Origin: Fallopia convolvulus
Taxonomy: Eukaryota > Streptophyta > Magnoliopsida > Caryophyllales > Polygonaceae
Direction: 5' to 3'
DNA: 64,000 nt
Assembly (NCBI GenBank): GCA_964016875.1
Contig: OZ024721.1
Coordinates: forward strand, 8,313,001-8,377,000
Position 1 is the stretch's first letter; the number at the start of each line of letters is the position of its first letter. A program made the translations under genes and the position numbers. The notes beneath the pieces were generated by a model, which was not told the DNA's origin, did not search any database, and saw only the letters and a program-made list of their open reading frames with translations. This document shows positions 11,378 through 22,607 of the stretch, piece after piece.

Positions 11378-12735
11378 TGACGAGCACTTTTATGTCGTGG
11401 TAAAAGCACTGTCAAATAAATATCCTAACTTCCGAACCTAGGTATAGTGGAAGCAAGGGTCGAACCCACAAGGACTCAGATTACTTGTATTTATTTAATA
11501 TTACTAAGTTAAGGGGGATTTTTATGGTTGTAAGCTAACAAACTAAGTAAATAAAACAATTGAAGATTCAAATATAGAGAAAAGCTTCCAACTAGTTTCG
11601 TATCCATTGCATACATGAGTTTTGATCCTTGATTATTCTTATTTCGATTTCCCTTGACTAATCTATTGTGAATTTATGAAATTCAAGCTTAAGGTGGTTA
11701 TTAATATACACCGTCTTTAACAACCTTTTAACCAATTAACCTAGAAAACCTTCTATGTCAAATGGATCATGCAAATAAGTTCAAAGCATTCAATAGAAAC
11801 AATAATCATGAATTCCACCGTCTATTCATGAAGTCTTGTGATTAAATTCTCCGCCTTTGATTAATCTTATTCCACCGTCTATAAGTTTAATCAAAGGATT
11901 CATCCATGAATAATCAAATTCCACCGTCTATTTAATTATTCTAGTTGTAATTCAACCTAGAAATAGAATAGGTGATCAAGCTATTATAATCCTAAGTGAA
12001 TTTAATCAATTAAGCACGGAGAGATTCAATCTAGTCAAGGCAAATAGAAATAATTCAAATCTCACAAACGATCATGCATACAACTTCAACTAACTAGTTG
12101 GACATGGGAAAATTAGTTAGAAATTGACATTAAAGAAAAATCAAACTTACAAGAGTTAAATCTCTCTTCAATTGTGCAAAACTAGGGTTTGGTCTCCCAC
12201 AAATCTCCAAATTGTAAACTAACGTAAAAGCAAAAGTAATAGATAGCATAATCCCCTCAAAATAAACCTAATAAAAGTATTTATATGACAACTAGAAATA
12301 TCCAAAAACAATAACAATGTCGGCCCATAAGATCACACAAAAGCTCGAATCGGCGTCACGCACACACGCCAAAGCACGGTTTGATGCAGCCAGAGCGCGA
12401 CCGCGCTACGCCGGGATTGCCCACGCTTCACCTGCAGTATCTTCGCTCCTCCGACGTTGGCCAGCTCCTCAAAGCGCGGTTTGGCTTAATCTTCTTGTCT
12501 TGTTATTTTCTCTTCAATTCTTCTCTTCAATGCTCACCAAACGTCCCGAGGTCCGGCTCTTAGCCACACACCAACCATCATCCACCTTCTATACTACAAT
12601 AGAGCACACAAAAGCGTAGATTCCGAACTAAACCGAAATAAAACCTAAACTACAACTTAAAGTGAAAATTTGGCTAAACATGCATAAAACGGGAATAAAA
12701 ACATGCTCTAACAACAACATCTATATGCTCTATCA
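11378..12735 (-). mobile_element. Inner element 3' LTR
   Basis: This 1358-bp LTR shows only a few per cent difference from 23971-25357 by eye. The last ~380 bases contain a GC-rich island (12350-12490) with gcgcggtttgg-type words in an otherwise AT-rich LTR. Confidence 0.94.
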
Positions 12736-12760
12736 AATTCCCCCATGCTTGAACCTTGCT
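12736..12760 (-). promoter_or_regulatory. Inner element polypurine tract
   Basis: Read on the minus strand, the bases beside the 3' LTR are aagcatgggggaattt, a purine-rich run in the expected place for plus-strand priming. Confidence 0.75.
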
Positions 12761-14235
12761 TGTCCTCAAGCAAGACATAAATCTAAAACACACCACAGAA
12801 ATGTAATCATACATTCATCTCAAATCAAACAAGCATTTCACATATAACCAAAGACCCGACCAAGAATTCCTAGCATGCATTATATCAAGCAAAAAGTAAA
12901 GACCATTCATCCATTCTAGACCTCACCAAGGTATATGTGTTTGCACTCAAACTCTCAAGTGTTTAAAGGTATGTGTTTCACTCAAAATCAACCATGAAAA
13001 CTAGACTACCATAAGCTTGCATCAGAGTTCTAAATCTCCACCGCTGGGGATCAAACACATAACAAAAATCAAGAGATCTTTTTAAGGGTTGTAATGGGGC
13101 CAAGGTAAAGAGAAATTTGGAAGGGATCATTTTTTTTGGCTTGTGGTGCTAAATCCGGGATAAAGAACTAATCCTAACCCAAAATTCAACACTTTCTTCT
13201 CTTACTTCTCCCAAACTTTTCTTTCTCAACTCCATACACACTTTTATACACTTTGTTTCTTTCTTCACTTTTTTTTTCTTTCTTTCTTTGCCTCTTCTTC
13301 AACTCCTCCTTTCATACTAATGAAGACTACTAACAATTAAGCTCAATTTTTTTCTTTGCTTTGCAACAAACTTTTCATCTTCATTTTTTCACTTTGCAAC
13401 CAAGAATTGTATTCCTCTTTTCCTCTTTTTCTTCCAACTCCCCCATACTTGTATATAACTCACACAAAACAAAACACAACCTAAAGTCCTAAATCCCGGA
13501 TGGGTCAAGCTTATTAGGCTAGGGAAATTTGTGGAGCTAATAAGAACAGGCTTAAAGCTCAAAAGAAATGGGGTATCAAAAACGTGGATCTTGTAAGGTA
13601 GGAAGGGAAATAATAGGCTTATAAGAAACAATGCCTCTATCATTTAATGTCATGCGTTCAATCATATAAAGCAACCTTGACAAAGAGTCACAACGCAAGT
13701 TCTAGATCTAGATAATCATGGTGATACACTCAAGACTTTTAGAGAACAAATATGATCATGAAAGGCAAAAAATATCTCACAAGGCTAATTTATTTGTTTA
13801 GAACTTCAGAATGAATCAATTACTCAAGTTAAATACATGCTCCATCCTATAATCAAGGTAAATAATCAATGATCATGCTCATATCATATCAACTTCAGCA
13901 AATCATGCAAATCATGGGTTAGGAATTATACTTAGCTTAGAAACACAAGAGGAATCAAACAATGGGGAAATAAGAACCTAAATGCAATATTTTTTTTTGT
14001 ATTTTCTCAAAATTTTCTGATTTTTTTTCATTTTTCAAGAATTTAATCAATGCATGCCAAAATTGAAATATGCCTATTCTAATGCAACTACATAAATTAA
14101 CTACAACTAAGCACTTATGACAAAATAAAGAATCCCCTTCCCCCATGCTTAAACATTACATTGTCCCCAAAGTAAAATAAAAGATAAGAGAAAAAGAAAC
14201 TAACCTCATCACAAGAGCTCAACATACTCCAGATT
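12761..14235 (-). other. Inner element 3' spacer
   Basis: This non-coding spacer lies between the ORF1-type gene and the PPT. It is AT-rich, with C/T-rich plus-strand stretches (13195-13290, 13380-13450). The short frames here show no family resemblance. A second purine run (minus strand, aagcatggggga) occurs at 14140-14155 just beyond the ORF1-type gene. Confidence 0.6.
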
Positions 14236-15855
14236 CTACTCCCAAGGCGGTGGTGGTGGTGGGTATCCCGGGTATGGATATGCAGGATCAGGATAACCGG
14301 GATATGGATGATAGACAAAATGCGGATAGCCATTCTGCGACATGTACATATCCATCCTCTGATGAAGAAACCAGGTCAGCTCATCAACAAAGTCAAAGCG
14401 ACTCTCTGTATAACCCCGGAAGTAGTTGAAATCAACCGCTAATCCGTCCATCCGAGTGGTCAAGCCACTCACCTGAGTAGAAAGGCCTCCCATCAACTCC
14501 ACCAAATGGTTATACTGGGCGGTAGACATGTTGCTCCCTTGGCCTTGTTGATCAAAATTATGCTCATAAACCGAAGCCTCTCTTATGTCTTCATGAGCAC
14601 CCTCTTCTTCTTCATCCTCATCATCATCAACAGCTCCAACATCCACAGGGGCAGCTACAAACTGTTCATCCTCCTCTTCCTCATCATCTAAATCCATAGA
14701 AGTGCTAGCTTCCTCAACCTGCCTCGTTGATTGCCTCCTCCTCTTAGTCCCTCCAACTATTTCTTGAACCGGTAAATCACCATCTTGTGGGTGAACGAGC
14801 CAAGTACTAGCATTGTCCAATCCAGTCTCCAATTTCACTCTTTCTGGATTAGGCAACCTCATAGCATAAGAACTATTGCCAAGCACCCAATAAAACCGGT
14901 TGTTCTTCACATACAGCACTTTCATCTTGTTGAAGAATGGGAAATTCATTGGAAGGGCATCAATCCGACCTACACATTGCTCCAAGTCAATCTCAAAGTA
15001 CTGGGCAAGTCGAGTGATGACACCACCCACAGTGATCTTTCCTGAATTTTTTCTAGCTATGCGAGCCATATTATGCATTATGGCCGCACCAATATCAATC
15101 TTACGCTTCTCCAGAATACGTCGAAGTAGAAAGATGTCATTCTTAGGGCAGTTGTTCTCACCCTCTCCTCTGCCTGTAATAGAATGAGCAAAGAACCTCT
15201 GAACAATCCGAATCACCAAGTGAGAAATTCCTGAAGCCTTAGTTCTTGATGCCAAATACTCATTGCTCCCAGAAAGTTGGGCCCACTTCTCATCATTCAT
15301 CCAAGTGGTCCTAGATTCTCATCTATCAACATTCTCATGATGCCTGGGAAACTTGAAAAATTTGTTCATATCAGTCAACGTCATACACCTTTGCACTCCT
15401 CCTAACTGAAACACGCATCTACCCTCATTTGCAAGCCGTCCTTCCAAGATATGAGCCTCCAGTGTGCTCAAGAACTCCAATACTAAGCTACGGTATATCG
15501 GCAACCTCAAACTCAACAATCCTAGCAAGCTGTTATCAAACTCAAATTTTCTCAATGCGGTAGCCAAACCCAAATCCTCCATCAAAGGCCAATCAATATA
15601 TCTCGGAGGTTGGATTTCACGCTCCTTCAAATCATTAAACCGGTCTAGATGCTTCATATCACTGAACTAAATACCCAAAGATGTCGGTGTGTTATTGTTT
15701 CCATATGAAGAAGCTCTAGGCGGAGCTTGGGATCTAGATGAAGAGGGCACAACGGCTTGAGCCCTTGATGATGCCGCTCGGGTTGCTCTTTGTGGACGAC
15801 TCGGTCCCGGGGGAGCATTAGCCGGAGCTTTAGTACGACCCATGGTATAATTCAC
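14236..15855 (-). pseudogene. Athila ORF1-type gene in the env position
   Basis: One frame of about 539 codons is broken by two in-frame stops, TAG at 15667-15669 and TGA at 15319-15321. The N-terminus is basic and Ser/Pro-rich (MGRTKAPANAPPGPSRP). The middle matches the pattern of the Arabidopsis retrotransposon ORF-1 (ATHILA) family: LEFLSTLEAHI, FQLGGVQRCMTLTDMNKFF, then SHLVIRIVQRFFAHSITGRGEGENNC. An acidic stretch (DDEEEEDEQ) and a Tyr/Pro-rich tail follow. It occupies the place of env in retroviruses, but no signal peptide or membrane segment is evident. Its role is unknown. Start chosen at the MGRTK Met. Confidence 0.82.
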
Positions 15856-16940
15856 CTACAAAACAATCAAGCACCACAAAAACAAACACAATTCGATTGC
15901 CCCGGCAAGAGCAATCCACCAAACAAGTAATAATAGACAATAATAGCACTCAAACACTCTCTTCCCCCACTAACCTAGATTAATTAGCATAAAAAATTAG
16001 TTAATTTCGGACTTAAGGAATTAGGGCATTCTAACCATGAAACTAACTCATAATCATGCTAATATTGTAGAATCTAAACTTAAATTAAAGAATTTCGACC
16101 TAAAAAGCCTTAAAATTGAGGTTTTTATGCAAAACCTAATTTTGTGGAATTTAGGTTGAAAGCTTCAAATTTTTGATGGAAATTGAAGAGAAGAGTATGA
16201 AACCTTACTTGTTTGATGCTTGGGAGTGCAAATCCGGCTTTGATTTGTGGTTTTTGGTCTTCAATGGAGCTTCAGGTGGAGTTTTAATGGAGGAAGGGAG
16301 AGAATAGTTGCTCGACGGGTATAGGAAGAAGATAGAATGAAAGTGGGAGCTGGTTATTTCGGGTTTTAACGCGCCGAGAAAACCCAAAGCGCGGTTTGGG
16401 GTCTTCAAAATGCGACCGCGGAATGGCCGGTTTTGGCCGCGCTATTGATGCAGTAAATCGGCCCTTCGAAACGCGGTTTGGGCTTGATAGCGCGAGGGCG
16501 CTCTGGCCGGTCCTCCCCGCGGTTTGAGTTTTCGACGAGCTGTTGGCGATACGTGGGAACGGACCCTACGAGCGCAAGGGCATCTTGCCTTCCTCGAGCC
16601 ACGTGTACCTGTTTTCCAACTTTTCCTAAAACTAAGAGCAAAAACAAACCGAAACAAAACAAAAACCAAACAAAAACAAACCGAAAACAACTAAAAACTA
16701 AAATTAAAGCTTGGGTTGCCTCCCAAGAAGCGCTTGTTTAACGTCATTAGAACGCATTACCGCTCATGTGTCAGGCTCGTCCAAAACTGTCTCTTCAAGA
16801 ATAGCATTGCTAAATTCTTCAAAATACGGCTTCAAGCGTTGTCCATTCACCTTTTGCATTGAATGAGTGGCTCTATCATAAATTTCCACCGCTCCATGAG
16901 GATACGTCTTAGCTACTATGAACGGCCCCGTCATCTCGAC
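15856..16940 (-). other. Inner element pol-ORF1 spacer with GC-rich module
   Basis: No gene is recognised. The right half (16363-16560) is a GC-rich island with repeated gcgcggtttgg-like words. The same kind of island occurs in this family's LTRs and gag-protease linker. The conserved post-integrase motif lies at 16711-16745. Confidence 0.65.
16711..16745 (-). other. Conserved Athila post-integrase motif (inner copy)
   Basis: The minus strand reads gacgttaaacaagcgcttc then ttgggaggcaaccc. It is the counterpart of 7137-7180 in the outer element. Confidence 0.75.
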
Positions 16941-16946
16941 CTTAGC

Positions 16947-17237
16947 TTACCCGGAAAAATTTTTAAGTCTAGATTGATATAATAAAACCTTGTCACCTAC
17001 CTTAAAACTTTTTCTCCATATTTTCTTATCATGCCAAGCTTTGGTCTTCTCCTTATATATGGCTGCATTATCATTTGCTTCTAAACGCAATTCCTCAAGC
17101 TCTTGCAATTGAAGCTTCCTCAATTCTCCAGCCTCATCCATCTTCAGACTACAATTTTTCACAACCCAATAAGCTCGGTGTTGGATTTCCACCGGAAGAT
17201 GACAAGCTTTACCAAACACCAACTGAAAGGGTGACAT
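16947..17237 (-). pseudogene. Inner Athila integrase C-terminal part
   Basis: It begins MSPFQLVFGKACHLPVEI and runs through EELRLEANDNAAIYKEKTK to the SFKVGDKVLLYQSRLKNF domain that contacts DNA in gypsy integrases. It belongs with 18815-19205. The 1557-bp solo LTR separates the two pieces within the conserved 'AYRTAYKTPIG' area. Confidence 0.88.
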
Positions 17238-17252
17238 TCCAATCGGTGTTTT

Positions 17253-18809
17253 TGATAGAGCATATAGGTATAGGTCTTAGAGCATGTTTTTATTCGCGTT
17301 TTATGCATTTTTAGATAGGATTTCGCTTTAAGTTGTAGTTTAGGTTTTATTTCGGTTTAGTTCGGAATCTACGCGTTTGTGTGCTTTATTGCAGGTTGGA
17401 GGGTGAAGCATGGTGGATATGAAGCTAAGGAACGGAGTTTAGGGGACTATTGTGGAGTTTGATGAAGCTTAGAGTGATACAAGTGAAGATTGAAAGAGCT
17501 AAGGCCCAAGATCTTGTGTGAGAAGAACACTTAAACTCGGGTCATGCATTGGAGTCTTATTTTGACACCTCTATCTTGCAATGCTTGGTTTGGGAGCTAC
17601 AGTGGTCGGATGAAGCTGAATTTGGTATCACTGGAAAGCTAACTCGAAGAGCTACAATTCGTATTTTTACTCCGAGTCCAAACTCCATCTCGAAGGGGGT
17701 CAAAACAGCCTCTGAAGTGTCACCAGAGTTGCTGCGGCCAGAGCGCGGCCAAAGTAGGGAGAGCGCCCCCGCGCTCTCAAGTGCACCAAACCGCGCTCCG
17801 GCGGTTGACGCTGCAATGACTTGGGCTTCCGCGAGATCTTGTGGGCCGACTCTAATATTTCTTTTAGTGATTTTTAGACTTGATATAAATACTTTCCTTA
17901 GGGTTTTATTTGGATGGGGATAATATTATGCTATCTTTTACTTGTGTTCTAAGTTTGAGTTTGGAGAATTGGGAGAACAAGAACCCTAGTTTTGCAATTG
18001 GAGATCAATTCAACTCTTGTAAGTTTTATTTTTCTTCAATGACAATGTCTAGCTAATTTTCTCATGTCCAACTAGTTAGTTGAAGTTGTATGCATGATTG
18101 TTTGTGAGATTTGAATTATTTTAGTTTACCTTGACTAGATTGAATATCTCCATGCTTGATTGATTAAATTCACTTAGGATTATAATAGATGGGCCACCTA
18201 TTTTACTTCTAGGTTGAATTACAACTAGAATAATTAAATAGACGGTGGAATTTGATTATTCATGGATGAATCCTTTGATTGAACTTATAGACGGTGGAAT
18301 AATGTTAATCAAAGGCGGAGAATTTAATCACAAGACTTCATGAATAGACGGTGGAATTCATGACTATTGTTTCTATTGAATGCTTTGAACTTAATTGCAT
18401 GATCAATTTGACATAGAAGGTTTTCTAGGTTAATCGGTTAAAAGGTTGTTAAAGACGGTGTATATTAACAACCACTCTAAGCTTGAATTCATAAATTCAC
18501 AATAGATTAGTCAAGGGAAATTGAAATAAGGATAATCGAGGATCAAATCTCATGTATGCAATGGATACGAAACTAGTTGGACACTTCTCTCCATATTTGA
18601 ATCTTAAATCACTTGCTTTGTTTTAGTTAGTTTTAATTACTTAGATTTTAGTTTACAATCACAAAATTCCCCTTTAATCTAGTAATATTACTTAAATACA
18701 AATATTCCGAGTCTCTGTGGGTTCGACCCTTACTTCCACTTTACTAAGGTTAGGAAGTTAGGAATAATTCTTTGATAGTGCTTTTATAACAACGTAAAAG
18801 TGCTCGTCA
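17253..18809 (+). mobile_element. Solo LTR of the inner Athila family
   Basis: It starts TGATAGAGCATATAGG and ends AAGTGCTCGTCA, the reverse complement of the ends of 11378-12735. A perfect 5-bp duplication GTTTT flanks it (17248-17252, 18810-18814). It lies opposite to the element it entered. At 1557 bp it is longer than its relatives and its GC-rich island (17740-17820) differs, so it is a diverged subfamily. Solo LTRs arise by recombination between the two LTRs of a full copy. Confidence 0.93.
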
Positions 18810-18814
18810 GTTTT

Positions 18815-19205
18815 GTAAGCCGTCCTATATGCCCATAAAGCATCGTCCAAGCGAATACTCCAATCCTTCTGGTTTGGCGACACCGTCTTCTAAAGAATGG
18901 CCTTTATCTCTTGGTTAGATACCTCTGCTTGTCCATTCGTTTGTGGGTGATAGGCCGTAGAAATCCTGTGTGTGACATGGTATTTCTTCAAGAGCGCACT
19001 TACCGTTTTGTTGCAAAAGTGGGATCCCTTGTCACTAATTAAAGCTCTAGGAATCCCAAACCTTGAAAATATGTGCACCTTCAAAAAATCTGCCACAACT
19101 CGGGAATCATCAGTCCGGGTGGCCTTCGCTTCCACCCATTTGAAAACGTAGTCCACCGCTAATAAAATATAAATATTCCCATAAGAGCTAGGAAAGGGTC
19201 CCATG
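18815..19205 (-). pseudogene. Inner Athila integrase catalytic core
   Basis: This frame has LLAVDYVFKWVEAKATRT, LISDKGSHF and GQAEVSNQEIKAIL, so all three catalytic acids (D, D, E) are kept. It is cut downstream by the solo LTR. Upstream it is out of frame with the zinc-binding region at 19230-19420. Confidence 0.9.
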
Positions 19206-19209
19206 AAGT

Positions 19210-19660
19210 CTATACCCCAGACACAAATACCTCATAAAAGATAATTGAAGTTTGAGGCATTTCATCTCTTCGGGATATATTCCCGACTCTTTGGCATCGG
19301 TCACAAGATTTGCAAAAAGCATAGGCATCCTGAAAGATGGTAGGCCAAAAGAATCCTGCATCCAACACTTTCCTAGCGGTCTTTCTAGCACTAAAGTGCC
19401 CCCCACAAGCATAAGAACCACAAAACGAAAAAACTTAAGTTACCTCATTATCCGGAAGACAACGCCGGATTACTTGGTCGGAACAATGTTTCCAAAGATA
19501 TGGATTGTCCCACACATAGTATCGTGCTTCACTTTTGAGCTTATCCCTTTGGGTCTTGCTAAAGGTGGGAGGAAACACATCCGAAGCAAGAAAATTAACC
19601 AAATGAGCATACCAAGGATGAAGTACACGTACCGAAAACAGAGTATCATCTGGAAATTCT
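19210..19660 (-). pseudogene. Inner Athila integrase zinc-binding region
   Basis: One frame reads CGGHFSARKTARKVL, then WPTIFQDAYAF and CKSCDRCQ, which supply His and Cys residues of the integrase HHCC finger. The long open frame at 19188-19421 is mostly a shadow in another phase. The RNase H-integrase linker (19440-19660) is damaged by stops. Confidence 0.75.
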
Positions 19661-19662
19661 TC

Positions 19663-20262
19663 TCAAATAGGTGTGACTTGTGCACATCTTTCCTCCTCAT
19701 GGACCAAGCGACTCAAATGATCAGCTACCACGTTTTCCGCCCCCTTTTTGTCTTTGATCTCAATGTTGAATTCACTCAACAACAAGATCCATCTAATTAA
19801 CCTCGGCTTTGCTTCCTTCTTCGTCAACAAGTAACGAAGGACTGCATGATCCGTGTAGACAATCACCTTTGTACCTAGCAAATAAGACCGAAACTTTTCC
19901 AAAGCAAACACCACCGCCAAGAGTTCCTTCTCGGTGGTGTAATAATTTTTCTGTGCTTCATTTAAAGTCATAGAAGCATAATGGATAACATGAGAAGCCT
20001 TACCAATCTTTTGCCCCAAGACTTCTCCTACCGCATAATCACTTGCATCACACATCAGCTCAAAAGGTAGGGACCAATCTTGGGGTTGAATTATTGGTGC
20101 AGTGGTGAGGCGAGCTTTCAACTCCTCAAAAGCTCTTTTACAAGCTTCATTAAAGTCAAAGGTAACATCCTTCTTGAGCAACTCACAAAGTGGTGAGGCA
20201 ATCTTTGAAAAGTCCTTAATGAACCTGCGGTAAAAACCTGCATGACCAAGAAAAGAGCGCAC
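19663..20262 (-). pseudogene. Inner Athila RT connection and RNase H
   Basis: It runs from FLGHAGFYRRFIKDFSKIA through FELMCDASDYAVGEVLGQ and YTTEKELLAVVFALEKF to VYTDHAVLRYLL and VADHLSRL. These are the RT thumb/connection and the RNase H domain with its acidic catalytic positions. It is in the same frame as 20287-20802, and only a short broken stretch separates them. Confidence 0.9.
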
Positions 20263-20286
20263 TTCTCGAACATTAGTAGGATAAGG

Positions 20287-20802
20287 CTAGGATTGTATTA
20301 CTTCAACCTTTGCCTTATCAACCTCAATCCCTTTAGATGACACTATATGACCTAACATTATGCCCTGCTCTACCATAAAATGGCATTTTTCAGAATTAAG
20401 ACAAAGGTTAGTATCCTCACAACGTTTTAGCACCAGTGTCAAGTGAGTTAAACAAGAATCAAAATCATTGCCATGAACGGTAAAATCATCCATAAAAACT
20501 TCAATGAATTTCTCATTGTACTCGAAGAATATAATGACCATACACCTTTGAAAGGTTGCGGGCGCATTACATAGACCAAATGGCATTCTTCGGTAGGCGA
20601 AGGTGCCAAATGGGCAAGTAAATGTTGTCTTCTCTTGATCCTCGGGTGCAATTGCTATCTGAAAATAACCTGAATATCCATCCAATAAACAATAGAAGGA
20701 ACGACCCGCAAGTCGCTCAAGCATTTGGTCAATAAAAGGTAAAGGAAAATGATCTTTACGGGTTTCGTGTTGAGCTTTCGATAATCGATGCATACACGCC
20801 AC
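20287..20802 (-). pseudogene. Inner Athila RT palm
   Basis: It shows ETRKDHFPLPFIDQML, LDGYSGYFQIAIAPED, PFGLCNAPATFQRCM and the catalytic FMDDF, with GHIVSSKGIEVDKAKVE after it. A frameshift just after CIDYRKLNT (about 20775) separates it from the N-terminal RT frame. Confidence 0.92.
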
Positions 20803-21311
20803 CCGGTTTGAATTCTTGTTGGGATGATGAGCTCATCATCTTGATTTTCCTTTACTGTGATTCCACCTTTCTTGGGAACGACCTGAGTAGGACTCACCCT
20901 TTTGTTAGCCGATATGGTAAAAATCATACCTGCTTGAAGAAGTTTCAGGACCTCCTTTTTCACAACCTCCATCATAGGCGGGTTCAACCTTCTTTGTGGT
21001 TGTCTTGAGGGCTTTGCTTCATCCTCCAATAGGATTCTATGCATACATGTAGAGGGGCTTATTCCTCTAATGTCGGCAATAGTCCATACTATAGCGGATT
21101 TATGCTCCCTTAAAACATCCAACAACCGGTGTTCTTGATCTTCTGTCAGCTTGTTTGAGATTATCACCGATAAGGTATCTCCATCACCTAGAAAGGCATA
21201 CTTGAGATGGTCCGGTAGTTGCTTGAGCTCTACCTTTGGGGCCTGCACAATAGAAGGAACAAGCTTCTCGCTTGGCAATGTTAGTGGAATGGGCTTTGAG
21301 CCCGGTAGCAA
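20655..21311 (-). pseudogene. Inner Athila protease-RT linker and RT N-terminus
   Basis: It reads KQLPDHLKYAFLGDGDTLSV, then WTIADIRGISPSTCMHRI, then RRLNPPMMEVVKKEVLKLL and GWRVCIDYRKLN, the start of gypsy RT. After that residue the reading frame is lost by a small deletion and the true RT continues in the neighbouring frame. Confidence 0.88.
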
Positions 21312-21350
21312 GAGTGGTCGCTCATAGTGAGCGTTTAACTCGACTACAAT

Positions 21351-21965
21351 TTATTGCATATCATTATTCAGCATAAATTCCACTTCCTCTTTATTAACTA
21401 CAGAATTTTCAAGAGTAGATTGTAATTCATCATGATCATTAATGTCAAAGAAATCTTGCACAAGAGTATCTAACACATCAATAGAGCACAACGAATTATC
21501 ATCATAGGGAAATTTCATAGCATCATAAATATTGTATTCAACTTTTTCCCCATCAAACTCCATGGTTAAAGAGCCACTGCACACATCAATTATAGTTTTG
21601 GCTGTTTTTAGGAATGGTCTACCCAAGAGAATTGGAGATGCATGCTTGTCATGTTCCATTTCAAGTACATAAAAATCAGCAAGGAAGATTAATTTATCAA
21701 CCATAACAAGCACGTCTTCTATAATCCCATTTGGGTAAACGTTAGACCTATCAGCCAATTGAATGACTACACTGGTTCCATGCAATGGACCAAGCCCGAG
21801 AGATTCATAAATTGAATAAGGCAAAACATTTATAGAAGCACCCAAATCTAGCATAGCCTTATCAAATTTAGTCTCACCTATAATGCAAGGGATAGTAAAC
21901 ATACCTGGGTCTCCACATTTTTGTGGCAATCGTCTTTGGAAGACCGCTAAGATTTGCTCACTCAC
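21351..21965 (-). pseudogene. Inner Athila aspartic protease
   Basis: The active-site motif MLDLGASINVLP is present. VIQLADRSNVYPNGIIEDVLV and LLGRPFLKTAKTIIDV follow, as in Athila proteases. The frame is shared with gag upstream and the RT N-terminus downstream and is interrupted only by stop codons. Confidence 0.9.
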
Positions 21966-21992
21966 CTTGATCTTTTGCTTCCCTTTTAGCTT

Positions 21993-22592
21993 TTAATTCC
22001 GCTTGACCATGCATAACTCCTTCAAAAATTTAGCATAGGAAGGAATGCTCTTGATAAGTTTGAGAAGTGGAATATTCACCTCGCATTTGCTAAACATTTC
22101 GAAGATTTCTTTGTCGTTCTCGATCTTACGGGTCTCCTTTAATGCATCGGGAAAGGGTGGAAGAGGTTTGAGAACCGAGGTCGAAGGGGTAGATGAGTCG
22201 TCGTTGAGCACCGTCGGTGCGGTTTGGAACACCGGAAACTTGGTCTGGGACACCGGGAGCGCGGTCGCGGTTTGGCCGGTCTTGACCGTGCTTTGGCTGC
22301 AGAAAGTTAGCCCGTCGGAGCGCGATTTGGAGCTTGGTGGCGCAGGGGCGCTTTGGCTGTTTTGCCCACGGTCGTTCTGATGTCACAACACCGAAATTTC
22401 GTCCTCCTCGTTTTCTTCCTCTTGCAAGGTTGGTTGCTTATCGGCTTTGTTTTCCAACACTTTACCACTACGGAGCGAGATTGCATTCACATTCTGTTTA
22501 GGATTCAGTTCCGTTTGAGAAGGTAATCTGTTGGAATCTCTAGCTTCAAGTTTGCTCATCGCCTTTGCAAGTTGGCTCATCTCATTTTCCAA
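21993..22592 (-). pseudogene. Inner Athila gag C-terminus and linker
   Basis: The frame carries NAISLRSGKVLE, a conserved Athila word, then a GC-rich stretch (22250-22380) coding for Ala/Pro/Arg-rich text. After it comes PPFPDALKETRKIENDKEIF, with IPSYAKFLKELC before the protease. Stops at 22383 (TGA) and 21993 (TAA) interrupt it. The GC-rich insert is the coding copy of this family's GC module. Confidence 0.82.
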
Positions 22593-22607
22593 GTTTCTTA
22601 TGCTTGA

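Noticed and set aside
11378..11420. Hairpin in the LTR end (agcactttta ... taaaagcact)
   Set aside because: The arms are not reverse complements of each other, so no stem forms.
16442..16741. Overlapping ORFs on both strands in a GC-rich patch
   Set aside because: The patch is the GC module of the inner Athila family; the frames lack domain signal and come from stop-poor GC text.
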